From NCBI GenBank assembly GCA_002721445.1, contig PBKN01000016.1, positions 1-41,561 on the forward strand: a stretch of DNA of 41,561 nt, written 5' to 3'. This DNA comes from Chloroflexota bacterium (lineage in GTDB: Bacteria > Chloroflexota > Dehalococcoidia > Lucifugimonadales > GCA-002723415). Under the pieces are notes generated by a model. The model saw nothing but the letters and a program-made list of their open reading frames with translations. It searched no databases and was not told where the DNA came from. The translations under genes and the position numbers were made by a program. Shown piece after piece: positions 1-9,923 of the stretch. Position 1 is the stretch's first letter, and each line of letters starts with the position of its first letter.

Positions 1-1512
1 GACTTTGTATTTTTTTAACAGGTTTTTACCTTCTAAATGTAAATCTTCATCTGTAGCTACATCGAAGTCAAAACCTTTTACTTCCATCCAGTCCAGTAGG
101 TGAAGGTCTGCTGCCAATAAAAGTGAACCCATATTACGTCCATCTGATCCCATACTAGCTTTATGTTTAGGGTTTATATTTAATATTGGTCTCCTTCTAG
201 AAGAATAAGCTACTCCACTGTTGTCAGTATGTCTGTCATATAGGCTTAGAAGTTCATTATCTACCATATATTTATCATCGGGTAAGAAAGGATAATCTTT
301 AGCTGTTTCAAATCCCATTCTATTATATCTTTCCCTAGTTGCTTTGTGGGCTTCTTGATGAGCATTTGCATATGCTATATATGTATTAGTTGGAGCAAGG
401 AATAGGGCATCTGCAGTGGAGGTACCTTCTTTAGGTTTTATAAATAAAGGTATGTAAGATTCAGAGCCTTCTCCTTTTTCAGTACGTAATCTTACTGCAT
501 ACACACCACTTTTTATTGATTCAGGTATTTTCAATACTAGATCTGTATCCCAATTAGCATTATCCATATCATCATCATGGAAATGTATAGCTCCATATTG
601 TTCTGGTGCATGATTAAAATTTGTTTCAGTTCCATCCCAGTTATGTCCAGTCATTGCTCTCGCAGGCATATTGATAGCTATTCCATGTAATTGATTCTCA
701 GATGTATCAGTTACTTTAGAATATGCGAAATCTTTTGAGAAATCCCATGAGCCGATTAGGTTATTTTTAGAAGATGGTATTTTACCGTTGTATATTTCAA
801 TTAATTTTTGTTTAGTTAGTACTTCTTTAAATAAAACAGGGTGATCTATTTTTCCGTTAAAGTGTCCAGTTATTTTGTTTTCAGCCCCCGAGTAAGAAGC
901 TATTAGCAGAGGTTCTTGATTTGAACTCAAATCAGATATTTGAGTTTTAATATTTTTAGTATCTGAAAAATCTTGTTTAGTCCATATATTAAAAGGTTCA
1001 TGAGAAACGGTTACAGAATTATCTTCTGAATTATAGGTTGCATATATAAAATTCCATGTATTATAAGAAATAGGTTTGTCAGTAGATATTTTTTCTATTT
1101 TTTGAGAACTATCACTAATCCATAATTCAAGTTGTTTTTTATCATTTAAGAATAATCCATAACCAGTTTGTGAGGCGTGAGACCATTTTGTAACTATTCC
1201 TTGTATAGATTTTTCAGATTCAGTTGGATATATCCAAGCTTGAATAGTAAAACTAGATTTTATATTTAATTCTGGAGAATTATCTATTTTGATATATGAT
1301 CCATGCTGGAATTCTTGTACTCTACCAGGATGTTTGCCAGTAATATTCGAGGGTATTTCTTCTTCTTTTACTCCAGGCCCATCTGGATGGTCGTTCCCAT
1401 TCATTAATCTGACAAAATCAGCATGATAGTTATCTTGTTTGCAGCTAACCATGATGTTGACTGTATCACCAGGTTGTAAGCTTATTTGATCACTGTATCC
1501 AACTACTTGCAT
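1..1512 (-). CDS. N,N-dimethylformamidase large-subunit-like protein (partial, C-terminus beyond left edge)
   Basis: The frame is open for 504 codons from an ATG at 1512 to the window edge, so the C-terminus is missing. An AAGGAG Shine-Dalgarno lies about 11 bases upstream of the ATG. Residues of roughly 85-200 read as a LamG/concanavalin-like lectin fold (FTIQAWIYPT, then YNTWNFIYATY). After residue 330 comes the conserved core of dimethylformamidase large subunits: SGVYAVRLRTEKG, YIPLFIKP, FLAPTNTYIAYAN, and at the very end DFDVATDEDLH. The His/Glu iron-ligand region described for this family (an HPEY-like motif) would lie just past the edge and cannot be checked. The gene starts 15 bases after the amidase stop, so the two are probably co-transcribed. 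Known members hydrolyse N-substituted formamides; the substrate here is unknown. No separate small alpha subunit is visible. Confidence 0.75.
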   Translation of the reverse strand, partial: MQVVGYSDQISLQPGDTVNIMVSCKQDNYHADFVRLMNGNDHPDGPGVKEEEIPSNITGKHPGRVQEFQHGSYIKIDNSPELNIKSSFTIQAWIYPTESEKSIQGIVTKWSHASQTGYGLFLNDKKQLELWISDSSQKIEKISTDKPISYNTWNFIYATYNSEDNSVTVSHEPFNIWTKQDFSDTKNIKTQISDLSSNQEPLLIASYSGAENKITGHFNGKIDHPVLFKEVLTKQKLIEIYNGKIPSSKNNLIGSWDFSKDFAYSKVTDTSENQLHGIAINMPARAMTGHNWDGTETNFNHAPEQYGAIHFHDDDMDNANWDTDLVLKIPESIKSGVYAVRLRTEKGEGSESYIPLFIKPKEGTSTADALFLAPTNTYIAYANAHQEAHKATRERYNRMGFETAKDYPFLPDDKYMVDNELLSLYDRHTDNSGVAYSSRRRPILNINPKHKASMGSDGRNMGSLLLAADLHLLDWMEVKGFDFDVATDEDLHLEGKNLLKKYKV

Positions 1513-1527
1513 GATTAAAATTACTCC

Positions 1528-3054
1528 TTATTTGTTATTGGTTTTCCAATTCAATATGGTTTCATATCCTTTAGCAACTTGAAGTAGCTGTGCTTCATTA
1601 AAATGTTTGCTAACTAACATTAAGCCAACAGGTAAACCATTGATTTTTCCACAAGGTATAGATATAGCAGGGTGTCCAGTTAGGTTAAATGGCACAGTAT
1701 TTTGCATCATGCTCCATCCATCTTTTATATAATTTACGATATTAGTATTAGAGTTATTTGGATGTGCTGTGATGGGAGTTGTAGGCATAGCAAGTATATC
1801 TATTTCCTCAAAAATATTATTATATGTTTTTTTGAAATCCATTCTTAAATTTTGAGCTTTACCATATAAAAGACCATTAGATTTTTCTTTTATATAACTA
1901 CCAATAATTATTAATAACTTAACTTGAGGAGAAAAACTATTTGATTTATTTTTTCTAGCTGAATTATAAAATTCCATTAAGTCTAGATCATATTCGCCTT
2001 CCCAGTGGTATCCGGAAAGATTACTTGTCAGTGTTTTTGATAAACCTTCTACGCATAATCCCCAGAAAATAATATTTGCATTTAGGTGTTCTGGTAAATT
2101 AATTGACCTTGTTTTTAAACCTAATTGTGATCCTTTTTCTATGCTTTCTAAAACTATTTTATCAACGGCAGGGTCAGAATTCTCACCATCAAAGCCTTGA
2201 GAAAGTATTCCTACAGATAAGCCTTTTATAGAATTATTTATATTTTTTGTATAGTTATGGTTTAAATTATTTGGTATTTTTTGCCTAGGATCTTTTCCAT
2301 CGTATCCTGCAATTACTTCAAGTGTAATTGCTATGTCATCAACATTATTAGCCATTGGTCCAGTTGCATCGAAAGAATGATCATGTCCTACTATACCAGT
2401 GTATGGTATTAATCCATAAGTTGGCTTTAGGCCAACAACTCCGCACCAAGAAGCAGGTATACGTATAGATCCACCTTGGTCTCCTCCTATAGTTATATCT
2501 ATATCTTTGTAAGATAATGCTGCTCCTGAACCGGAAGAAGACCCTCCTGATAAATGATTGTGGTTATGTGGATTCAATGTTACTCCATATGAACATGTAT
2601 TACCTCCTCCAGAGCATCCCAAATGATCCATATTTAAAGAAGCAACTAATTCTGCACCAGAATCCAACAACCTTGTAACTATAGTTGCATCTTTTTTTGC
2701 AATATATCCTTCAAAAACTGATGATCCAGAATTCATTTCCATATCTTTTATAGAGATGCAGCTTTTCAATCCGAAACGTTTTCCATGTAACTTTCCAGAG
2801 GATTTCTCTTTTATACTGAATTTTCTGTATATAGAATTTGTAGGGTCTTCTTTTTTTGTAGGTATTTGCCCGACCATCCTTTTTTGTGATTTTATTTTTT
2901 TTGAAGGCTCGTTTAAATTTTTAAGTTTTTCATATTGGTCAAAATATTCTGGTACCAATTTTTCAAAAGCTGATAATTCATCTGTAGTAAGTTCGAAAAA
3001 ATTTTCTTTAGCTATTCTATTAATATCTTTGTTTGATGGAATTGGTAAATTCAT
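1528..3054 (-). CDS. amidase-signature hydrolase, Rhodococcus enantioselective-amidase type
   Basis: This 508-residue amidase-signature enzyme should hydrolyse an amide to an acid and ammonia in the cytoplasm. The Ser-cisSer-Lys triad is readable: Lys in ISIKDMEMNSG, and the serines in GGSSSGSGAAL and GGDQGGSIRIPASWCGV. The GGDQGGSIRIP form, the following GLVPYTG-like segment (GLIPYTGIVGHDHSFD), the PGD-like GYDGKDPRQ and a long alpha-helical N-terminal extension match the roughly 520-residue Rhodococcus nitrile-pathway amidases rather than GatA. The frame is open up to 3087, but AAGGAG sits 6 bases before the ATG at 3054, so that start (MNLPIPSNK) is preferred. It precedes the dimethylformamidase-like gene by 15 bases, suggesting a two-step or paired amide-degrading operon. 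Substrate not predictable. Confidence 0.9.
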   Translation of the reverse strand: MNLPIPSNKDINRIAKENFFELTTDELSAFEKLVPEYFDQYEKLKNLNEPSKKIKSQKRMVGQIPTKKEDPTNSIYRKFSIKEKSSGKLHGKRFGLKSCISIKDMEMNSGSSVFEGYIAKKDATIVTRLLDSGAELVASLNMDHLGCSGGGNTCSYGVTLNPHNHNHLSGGSSSGSGAALSYKDIDITIGGDQGGSIRIPASWCGVVGLKPTYGLIPYTGIVGHDHSFDATGPMANNVDDIAITLEVIAGYDGKDPRQKIPNNLNHNYTKNINNSIKGLSVGILSQGFDGENSDPAVDKIVLESIEKGSQLGLKTRSINLPEHLNANIIFWGLCVEGLSKTLTSNLSGYHWEGEYDLDLMEFYNSARKNKSNSFSPQVKLLIIIGSYIKEKSNGLLYGKAQNLRMDFKKTYNNIFEEIDILAMPTTPITAHPNNSNTNIVNYIKDGWSMMQNTVPFNLTGHPAISIPCGKINGLPVGLMLVSKHFNEAQLLQVAKGYETILNWKTNNK

Positions 3055-3232
3055 ACATCTCCTTGTGTATAACTTAATGTATTTCAATTAAATTATAATT
3101 TTAATATTTCTTTTTAGCTTTTTATAATTTTAAAGTATGATTAATATACTATATTTTATGTTAAATATACTCTAGTTAATTATTAAATTAAGTAGTTTTA
3201 CGGTTGGATTTTTATCATGTATATGTAATATA

Positions 3233-6200
3233 ATGATTAAGAAAAAATTGTTGGATGTGTTTGTGATCATATATTATTGTAAAAATATTGTTAATAATCC
3301 TAAGGCAAGATTATTTTTACTAGGGATTATTATATTTAGCTTTTTGTATTCGATTAATCTCTCATCTGTTCATGCAGATGGGGAGGTGTTTTTTGAAGAT
3401 GCCCAGTTTGAAAGATTAATACGCTTTACTATTAAAAAGCCTAATGGTCCTATTTACCGTGATGACTTATTTAATATAAGAACCCTTGAAGGGGACAACC
3501 AAAATATTCGAAGTATTCAAGGTATAGAGCATTTAGAGAGTTTATCTTATTTATTCCTTGGAGGAAATCAAATACGTGATTTGATGCCTTTATCTAAATT
3601 GTCAAATTTGAGGGTCTTAATACTTTGGGATAATCAGGTTAAAAATTTAGAACCTTTAAGAGATTTAGCAAATCTAGAGACTTTAATACTCCCAAATAAT
3701 CATATTGAAGATATATCCCCTTTACAAAATCTAATTTACATTGACGAGCTGTCTTTATCCCAAAATCGAATCGAAAACATATCTGCTATAAATAATATGA
3801 AATATTTAGATGTTTTGGAGTTAGGTCAAAATCATATAACGGATATTTCTCCACTTTATGATTTGAATGGTCTTGCAGAATTGTGGCTTGGAGACAACCG
3901 AATATCAGATTTAACTCCACTAAGTAATTTGCAAAATTTGAATTTTTTATATTTGGGAGGGAATAGGGTTGAAGATATAAGTCCACTTGCAGGATTATAT
4001 CGAATCTATCATCTCAATATGGAAGATAACAGGATTAGAGATATATCAACTTTGGAAAATTTAACAGATATTGGTTTTTTGCATTTAAATTTTAATCAAA
4101 TTGAAGATATTTCTCCCCTAGTTAGAAATCTTGGATTGAATTTAGGAGATGAAGTGAAGTTACAAGGGAATCCTTTGAGCAGAAGTTCATATGAAAAAGG
4201 AATCCCTGAATTATTAAATAGAGGAGTAAGGGTTGATTTGCCAGAAGCTGGTTTGTTTGGAGGTAATAATGAAATTTACAATCCTCCAATTAAACAGGAA
4301 TCTCTTATTCAGCAACCTATTAATGCTATTCAAAATTTACTTGGTCAGCAAAATCAGCAGCAACCTCAAAACCCTAGACCTCAGCCAATGCAGCAAACTA
4401 GTTCTTTAGAACTAAAAGTTCCTTCTCATGTTGAAGAATGGGGTATTTCTGATAATGGAATTCGTTGGGGTGTAGCTTTTCTAGGAGAGAATATTTTTGA
4501 CTTAGGAAGTGGAATAATGGGCTGGGCTTTAGCTAATAACGCTGAAGAACAGGCTTTTTTTTATGGACATAAGAGTTTGGTTCAGCCTTTAGGTGGAACA
4601 TCTGACACAGGATTTACTCAATTAATCCCTCCATTTGAAAACAGATGCGTAAGGCCTGGAGAAAATTTAAATGATGATTTTACAGGTTACAGGGGTATTA
4701 AATTTCTTGATGGGTTAACCGATGCAGGTAATTTCGCTTATGATATACCTCATTCAATTAGAATAGGTACTCGTAATTCAGATTGTTATAGTGGTAAATT
4801 ACTTTTTCAACATAATAATCATATAGGAATCATAGATCCTATAGAAATAATTGCTGACCCTAATGTTACCGACAGAGATGTAAGGTATCTTAAAATTCAC
4901 TGGTGGTTAGCTCCTCCAGGTGTTACTGATTTTTCAGATGTGTCAGATCCTGATGAAATGATTGACCAAGAAGACGTTGGTAATTTGCAAATTTATCCAG
5001 GTTCAAGTATAGATAATTCACGATGGCTTTTTGAGGGTCAGCAGGGTAGAGAAGTAGCAATTATGGTGAGAACTGACCAAGGTTCTTTTATAGATCCATA
5101 TGCTGAAATATTACTACCTAATGGTGTATCTGATAAAGAGATTTCAAATGTGATTTCATATGATAGCACTATACCTTTTAATCCTAGTGATATTAAAGGT
5201 CATGTATTTACTTTACCATATAATGGATGGTATGAAATTAATGTTTCTTCCCGCAACGGCCAAGAAGGGAACTACCTTCTTATTATTGACAGCTGTCCTG
5301 ATTTGAACAATTGCAAATATGGGCAACTAAGAGTAGAGAAAGATTCTCAAGCAGTAAAATCTTTTACTGAAGAATATGTTGATGTAGCTCCAAATGCTTC
5401 TGGTATGATTGCGCATAACGGTTTCTTATTCCTGCCTGGAAATAGCAAAGATTCGGTAATTAGAGTTTTTGATAATAATGGAAATTTAGTTAATGAATGG
5501 GGTAGTAGAGGTAGAGGTGAAGGGCAAATTCTTGAGCCTACTAGTATGGCAGTCAACAGAGACAAAGACTGGTTATATATATCAGATGTAGGGAATGATA
5601 AAGTTCATATCTTTGATTTGAATGGTAATTTTATTTCTTCATGGGGAGATTCTGAACCGGCTGCATCCTTTAGAGGTACTCAGGGTTTAGCAGTGTGTGA
5701 TAGATCTACCATGGATCCAGATTATTTTGAAAGTAATGAAGCTAGAGTATATGTTGCAGATAGAGATAATAATAGAATTTTAGCTTTTGATGAAAATGGT
5801 AATTATATTTCTGATTTACGAATTGATAATTTAAATGCTCCAGATGGTTTGGCTACTGACAGATTTTGTAATTTATATATATCTGATAAGCATAATAATC
5901 GTATAATAAAAACTAATCAGGATGGATTGATTTTCGAAGAATTTAACATTAATGGAGCAAATTCATGGGGTGATATCTCTAATGTAGCTTCGTATAATTT
6001 TGGTGATATTCTTCCAACAAAACTAACTTATGATATAAATAATGATTTGCTTTATGTATTAAACGATTTAAATGGAGATGTAGTTGTTTTTAATTCTGAT
6101 GGGATTCTAACTAGAAGAATTGATTCAAGAGAATTGGATATTAGGAGAGTAAGTGAAATTGCTGTTGACAGATTTGGCAAGGCTTATTTCTTTGATGTTT

Positions 6201-6532
6201 CCCAAGGAATTATTAGGTCTTTAAGTTCAGAAGGCCAAGTTTCTTTAAGTGTAGTTTCTAATATTGATTCAGGGAGACGTACTGGCTTAGGTTCTGCTTA
6301 TAATCCACCAAATATGATGCAACCTCCTTTTCCTGGGGTTAATTTAAATCAAGCAAGTAAAACGGAAACTGAAGAATCTGAACCTGAGAACCAAAGAGGG
6401 TTTTTTGTTCCATCTGATACTATTATGAAAGAACTATTAGGAATTGAATGGATAGATCCTACAGTATTAGCTATGTTAGGTATATTTGTAACTATGCTAG
6501 GTACTTTTGCTCAAATGGCTAGAGGTAAGTAA
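3233..6532 (+). CDS. giant secreted/membrane-anchored protein with leucine-rich and NHL-type repeats
   Basis: The 1099-residue product begins with a signal-anchor or long signal peptide (hydrophobic FLLGIIIFSFLYSI at about 28-41, then VHADG). Residues of about 90-330 hold roughly ten 22-residue leucine-rich repeats of internalin type (pattern L..L.L..N.I.DISPL). A Gln/Pro-rich linker follows at 355-395, then an unassigned region at 400-590. A PPC-like beta domain lies near 600-690 (FEGQQGREVAIMV, GWYEINV). NHL/6-bladed propeller repeats fill about 720-1000 (VFDNNGNLVNEWG, LYISDVGNDKVHIFDLNG, VYVADRDNNRI). A single membrane segment at about 1075-1094 with a short basic tail ends it. This predicts a surface recognition protein exposed outside the membrane. 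No good Shine-Dalgarno precedes the ATG. The next gene begins 3 bases after its stop. No enzymatic motif was seen; the ligand is unknown. Confidence 0.85.
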   Translation: MIKKKLLDVFVIIYYCKNIVNNPKARLFLLGIIIFSFLYSINLSSVHADGEVFFEDAQFERLIRFTIKKPNGPIYRDDLFNIRTLEGDNQNIRSIQGIEHLESLSYLFLGGNQIRDLMPLSKLSNLRVLILWDNQVKNLEPLRDLANLETLILPNNHIEDISPLQNLIYIDELSLSQNRIENISAINNMKYLDVLELGQNHITDISPLYDLNGLAELWLGDNRISDLTPLSNLQNLNFLYLGGNRVEDISPLAGLYRIYHLNMEDNRIRDISTLENLTDIGFLHLNFNQIEDISPLVRNLGLNLGDEVKLQGNPLSRSSYEKGIPELLNRGVRVDLPEAGLFGGNNEIYNPPIKQESLIQQPINAIQNLLGQQNQQQPQNPRPQPMQQTSSLELKVPSHVEEWGISDNGIRWGVAFLGENIFDLGSGIMGWALANNAEEQAFFYGHKSLVQPLGGTSDTGFTQLIPPFENRCVRPGENLNDDFTGYRGIKFLDGLTDAGNFAYDIPHSIRIGTRNSDCYSGKLLFQHNNHIGIIDPIEIIADPNVTDRDVRYLKIHWWLAPPGVTDFSDVSDPDEMIDQEDVGNLQIYPGSSIDNSRWLFEGQQGREVAIMVRTDQGSFIDPYAEILLPNGVSDKEISNVISYDSTIPFNPSDIKGHVFTLPYNGWYEINVSSRNGQEGNYLLIIDSCPDLNNCKYGQLRVEKDSQAVKSFTEEYVDVAPNASGMIAHNGFLFLPGNSKDSVIRVFDNNGNLVNEWGSRGRGEGQILEPTSMAVNRDKDWLYISDVGNDKVHIFDLNGNFISSWGDSEPAASFRGTQGLAVCDRSTMDPDYFESNEARVYVADRDNNRILAFDENGNYISDLRIDNLNAPDGLATDRFCNLYISDKHNNRIIKTNQDGLIFEEFNINGANSWGDISNVASYNFGDILPTKLTYDINNDLLYVLNDLNGDVVVFNSDGILTRRIDSRELDIRRVSEIAVDRFGKAYFFDVSQGIIRSLSSEGQVSLSVVSNIDSGRRTGLGSAYNPPNMMQPPFPGVNLNQASKTETEESEPENQRGFFVPSDTIMKELLGIEWIDPTVLAMLGIFVTMLGTFAQMARGK

Positions 6533-6535
6533 ATT

Positions 6536-7204
6536 ATGATATTTAGACATGCTTTAAAAATATTAGGAAAGTTTCTTATTACTTTAATAATTATATGTCC
6601 GTTTTTAATTTCAGGTATTTATGGATTTGTATTTGGAGATTTTCCAATTTGGAGCACTTTAATGCTCTTAGGATTTGGGGGAATATTAGGAATAATTGGT
6701 TTTTATCTTACTTTGACCGCTGTTTTTCCTACCCCTCAATTGCTTAATGAAGAGGAGCAGCTAATGATAAGACATCCTTCAATGAGGCCAGCATATGCCA
6801 GGTTAATAATGAGTGTTCCTTTTGTAGGTATTTCAATATATTTATTTGCTTTTACCATGTCTCCTTATGTATATCCTTTTATAGTTTTTCTTATAGGAAG
6901 TTTTATGTTTTTTAAAGGTATTACGAGGTATTTAAGGAATTTACATGTCACCTATATAGTTACAGATAGACGTGTAATTAAGATATTTAAATTTTTTATG
7001 TTACATACAGATGAAATACCAGTAAGTAGAGTTATATCAATATCAGAAAACCGTAGTTTTTTTGAAATGCTTACAGGTAGAGGAAGTGTTGTTGTAGCAA
7101 GTGGTATTGGTTCTATGCAAACAATAAAAATGGAAGAAATTGATGATCCAGGCCCAGTGGCGCAAACACTTCGAGGTCAATTGCCAAGCTTAAGTGGTAC
7201 TTAA
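6536..7204 (+). CDS. membrane protein with bacterial PH (bPH2-like) domain
   Basis: The 222-residue product has two pairs of hydrophobic helices (about 12-35, 38-62, 90-108, 112-130), then a C-terminal cytoplasmic domain with the bacterial PH signature: YIVTDRRVIKIFKF, the TDEIPVSRVISI strand, and FEMLTGRGSVVVASG. These features match the DUF304/bPH2 family (YdbS-like), whose function is poorly known but membrane-associated. The gene starts 3 bases after the stop of the giant repeat protein, so the two are almost certainly translated from one mRNA, and a role at the same membrane site is a fair inference. No other gene follows in the operon; the next gene has its own Shine-Dalgarno after an 83-base gap. 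Confidence 0.75.
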   Translation: MIFRHALKILGKFLITLIIICPFLISGIYGFVFGDFPIWSTLMLLGFGGILGIIGFYLTLTAVFPTPQLLNEEEQLMIRHPSMRPAYARLIMSVPFVGISIYLFAFTMSPYVYPFIVFLIGSFMFFKGITRYLRNLHVTYIVTDRRVIKIFKFFMLHTDEIPVSRVISISENRSFFEMLTGRGSVVVASGIGSMQTIKMEEIDDPGPVAQTLRGQLPSLSGT

Positions 7205-7287
7205 ATAAAAATGGGTAGGTTGTTTAAGTAATTTTTAGATTTTATTTTTGGCAATATAAATAAAAATTTTAGGAGATATATTTTATT

Positions 7288-8970
7288 ATGTTTGAACATG
7301 ATATTTTAATTGTTGGAGCGGGACTTGCTGGTCTAAGAGCAGCCGTAGAGGGTGTCAAAAATGGTATGAATGTTGCAGTTGTTTCAAAAGTTCATCCAGT
7401 TAGAAGTCATTCAAATGCAGCTCAAGGAGGAATCAATGCGCCTTTAACTGATCGTGGTGATGATTGGGAAGGTCATGCTTACGATACTATAAAAGGTTCT
7501 GATTTTTTAGCTGATCAAGACGCAGTGGAAGTTATGTCTAAAGAGGCTGGAGATGCTGTAATTGAATTGGAAAGAATGGGTGTTATTTTTACTCGAGGAG
7601 AAGATGGGAAACTTGGAACTAGAGCGTTCGGCGGACAAAAAGTAGCAAGGACCTTTTTTGTTGGAGCAATTACTGGATCTGCTCTATTGCATGTACTTTA
7701 CGAACAATCTCTTAAGCTTGGTTTAAATGTTTATGAAGAATGGTTTGTTACTAAGCTTATTATAGAGGATGGGGTATGTAGAGGTGTAATAGCTTATGAT
7801 ATGAAGAATGGTGAGTTACATACGATAAAAGCTAAAGCTGTAATTATGGCAAGCGGAGGAAATGGTAGAGTTTTTGAACCTTCTACACAGGCTTTAATTT
7901 GTACCGGCGATGGTATAGCTTTGGCTTATAAAGCCGGTGTCCCTCTTATGGATATGGAAATGATTCAATATCATCCAACTACTCTTGCTAGAACTGGAAT
8001 ACTACTTTCTGAGGCTGCTAGAGGTGAAGGGGCGTATCTTTTAAATTCAAATGGCGAAAGATTTATGAAAAAATATGCGCCAGATTATATGGAATTAGCT
8101 TCAAGAGACGTAGTATCAAGATCTGAACAGACTGAAATAGATGAAGGAAGAGGAATTAATGGGAATGTTCATTTGGATCTTAGACATTTAGGTAGAGATT
8201 TTATTGAAAAAAGATTAGGTTATCTTCAAGAAGTTTCACTTGAGTTTTTGGGTATTGACATGGCAGAAAATCCTGTACCAGTAAGGCCAGGTATGCATTA
8301 TATTATGGGTGGGATTAAAACTGATATAAATGGATTGACAGAAATTCCTGGTTTATATGCAGCTGGTGAATGTGCAAATGTAAGTGTACACGGGGCAAAT
8401 CGATTAGGAGCTAATTCTTTATTAGATACTGTAGTTTTTGGCAGGAGATCTGCAGAACATGCTCTTGAATATGTGAAATCAGTAAGACCTAATTCTAAAT
8501 CTGAGGATGATTTAAAACTTGAAAAGAAAAGATTACAGGCTATTCTTGATAGACCTAAAGGTGAAAATATTGCTAAGGTTAGAGAAGATATGGCAGTAAA
8601 TATGACAAAGGGTATTGGTGTGTGGAGAGACCAAGAATCTATTGAAGGAGCTTTAGAAAATTTAAAAAATACAAAGCAAAGATTGCCAAATATTTCAGTT
8701 GAAGATAAAGGTAAGTTCTTTAATACCAATTTGATTTTTGCATTAGAATTAGAGTTTATGGTAGATAACGCAGAAGCTATAATTCACGGTGCAATTACTC
8801 GAAAAGAAAGCAGGGGAGCTCATTATAGAACTGATATGCCTGATAGAGATGATGAAAATTGGTTAAAACATACTTTAGTTTATTATGATATTAATAATGA
8901 AAACAATGTTAGAGTTGAAACTTCTCCTGTGACAATAACTAAATGGGAACCAGTAAAGAGGGTGTATTAA
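7288..8970 (+). CDS. sdhA: succinate dehydrogenase/fumarate reductase flavoprotein subunit
   Basis: The 560-residue protein interconverts succinate and fumarate using covalently bound FAD. An N-terminal dinucleotide-binding motif ([11 protein letters not shown]) is followed by the flavinylation segment [14 protein letters not shown], where His41 is the expected FAD attachment site. Substrate-site motifs [42 protein letters not shown] and [14 protein letters not shown] follow in order. An AGGAG lies 12 bases before the ATG. The stop codon overlaps the next start by one base (TAATG), so sdhA and sdhB are translationally coupled. Direction (succinate oxidation or fumarate reduction) cannot be told from sequence; the third subunit type is compatible with either. 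Confidence 0.95.
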   Translation: MFEHDILIVGAGLAGLRAAVEGVKNGMNVAVVSKVHPVRSHSNAAQGGINAPLTDRGDDWEGHAYDTIKGSDFLADQDAVEVMSKEAGDAVIELERMGVIFTRGEDGKLGTRAFGGQKVARTFFVGAITGSALLHVLYEQSLKLGLNVYEEWFVTKLIIEDGVCRGVIAYDMKNGELHTIKAKAVIMASGGNGRVFEPSTQALICTGDGIALAYKAGVPLMDMEMIQYHPTTLARTGILLSEAARGEGAYLLNSNGERFMKKYAPDYMELASRDVVSRSEQTEIDEGRGINGNVHLDLRHLGRDFIEKRLGYLQEVSLEFLGIDMAENPVPVRPGMHYIMGGIKTDINGLTEIPGLYAAGECANVSVHGANRLGANSLLDTVVFGRRSAEHALEYVKSVRPNSKSEDDLKLEKKRLQAILDRPKGENIAKVREDMAVNMTKGIGVWRDQESIEGALENLKNTKQRLPNISVEDKGKFFNTNLIFALELEFMVDNAEAIIHGAITRKESRGAHYRTDMPDRDDENWLKHTLVYYDINNENNVRVETSPVTITKWEPVKRVY

Positions 8971-9920
8971 TGAATGTTAATCTAAAAGTTAAAAGATTTG
9001 ATCCTGCTGATTCTACTGGAGGTAGTTGGTGGCAAGAATATAATATAGATATTCATCAGGATTCAACTGTTTTGGATGCATTGATTCATGTAAGGGAATA
9101 TGAAGATACTTCTCTAGCTTTAAGATGTGCTTGTAGAGCTTCTATTTGTGGTTCTTGTGGTATGAAAGTTAATGGTAGTGCAAAATTAGTTTGTAAGACT
9201 AGAATTGTTGGAGTTTCGCCTAATGGTGAACAGATAACAGTTGAACCTATGGGTAACCAGCCTGTCATAAAGGATTTAGTTGTTTCTTTAGATACTTTTT
9301 TTAACCAAGTTAAAAGAGTTGAACCTTATATGCAGCCAGATTTCATTCCTGATAGTGGAGAATATATTGCTTCTAATGAATCAATGGAAAACTTGCTTAC
9401 AGCAATGAATTGTATAATGTGTGGTTGCTGTGTGTCTGATTGTACTGTATTAGAGGTGGATGATAATTTTATTGGTCCTGCGGCACTTGCTAAGGCATGG
9501 AGATTTGTTGATGATCCCAGAGATTCAAAGAAAAAAGACAGGTTGAAAGATTTAAACTATGAAGATGGTGGTATATGGGATTGTACTAGATGTATGCAAT
9601 GTGTTGAAGTTTGTCCTAAAGGTGTGAATCCTATGGAAAGAATTATGGAATTGAGGGATCAAGCTATAGAAATTGGATTTACAAACACTAATGGAGCAAG
9701 ACATGCTGAAGCGGTATATGGAGATGTTGGTCATAGTGGATGGCTAGATGAATTAAGACTTCCAATTAAAACTTTTGGTATGTTTAATTTCAAAGAATTA
9801 ATTAAATTAATTCCAATCGGTATTAAGTCACAATTAGTTGGTAAGCGCCCACCTATTTTTCACAAGAGTATTCCTGGTGTTGAGAATATTCGTAAAATTT
9901 TTGAAAGGTATAAAAATTAA
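8970..9920 (+). CDS. sdhB: succinate dehydrogenase/fumarate reductase iron-sulfur subunit
   Basis: The 316-residue electron-transfer subunit has an N-terminal plant-ferredoxin-type [2Fe-2S] site (LRCACRASICGSCGMKV with a later LVC), then two C-terminal cysteine clusters (CIMCGCCVSDC and CTRCMQCVEVCPKG), as expected for the [4Fe-4S] and [3Fe-4S]/second [4Fe-4S] centres. The frame is open from an ATG at 8943, but the TAATG overlap with sdhA and a GAGG about 8-10 bases upstream favour 8970. The protein is longer than typical 235-260-residue SdhB, with an extra C-terminal stretch after residue about 255 (hydrophobic-basic FGMFNFKELIKLIPIG), which may help contact the membrane or the third subunit. 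Its partner gene begins 3 bases after its stop. Confidence 0.95.
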   Translation: MNVNLKVKRFDPADSTGGSWWQEYNIDIHQDSTVLDALIHVREYEDTSLALRCACRASICGSCGMKVNGSAKLVCKTRIVGVSPNGEQITVEPMGNQPVIKDLVVSLDTFFNQVKRVEPYMQPDFIPDSGEYIASNESMENLLTAMNCIMCGCCVSDCTVLEVDDNFIGPAALAKAWRFVDDPRDSKKKDRLKDLNYEDGGIWDCTRCMQCVEVCPKGVNPMERIMELRDQAIEIGFTNTNGARHAEAVYGDVGHSGWLDELRLPIKTFGMFNFKELIKLIPIGIKSQLVGKRPPIFHKSIPGVENIRKIFERYKN

Positions 9921-9923
9921 ATT

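Noticed and set aside
8298-8729. 143-codon minus-strand frame inside sdhA
   Set aside because: It lies wholly antisense to conserved SdhA motifs, with no start signal and no recognisable domain.
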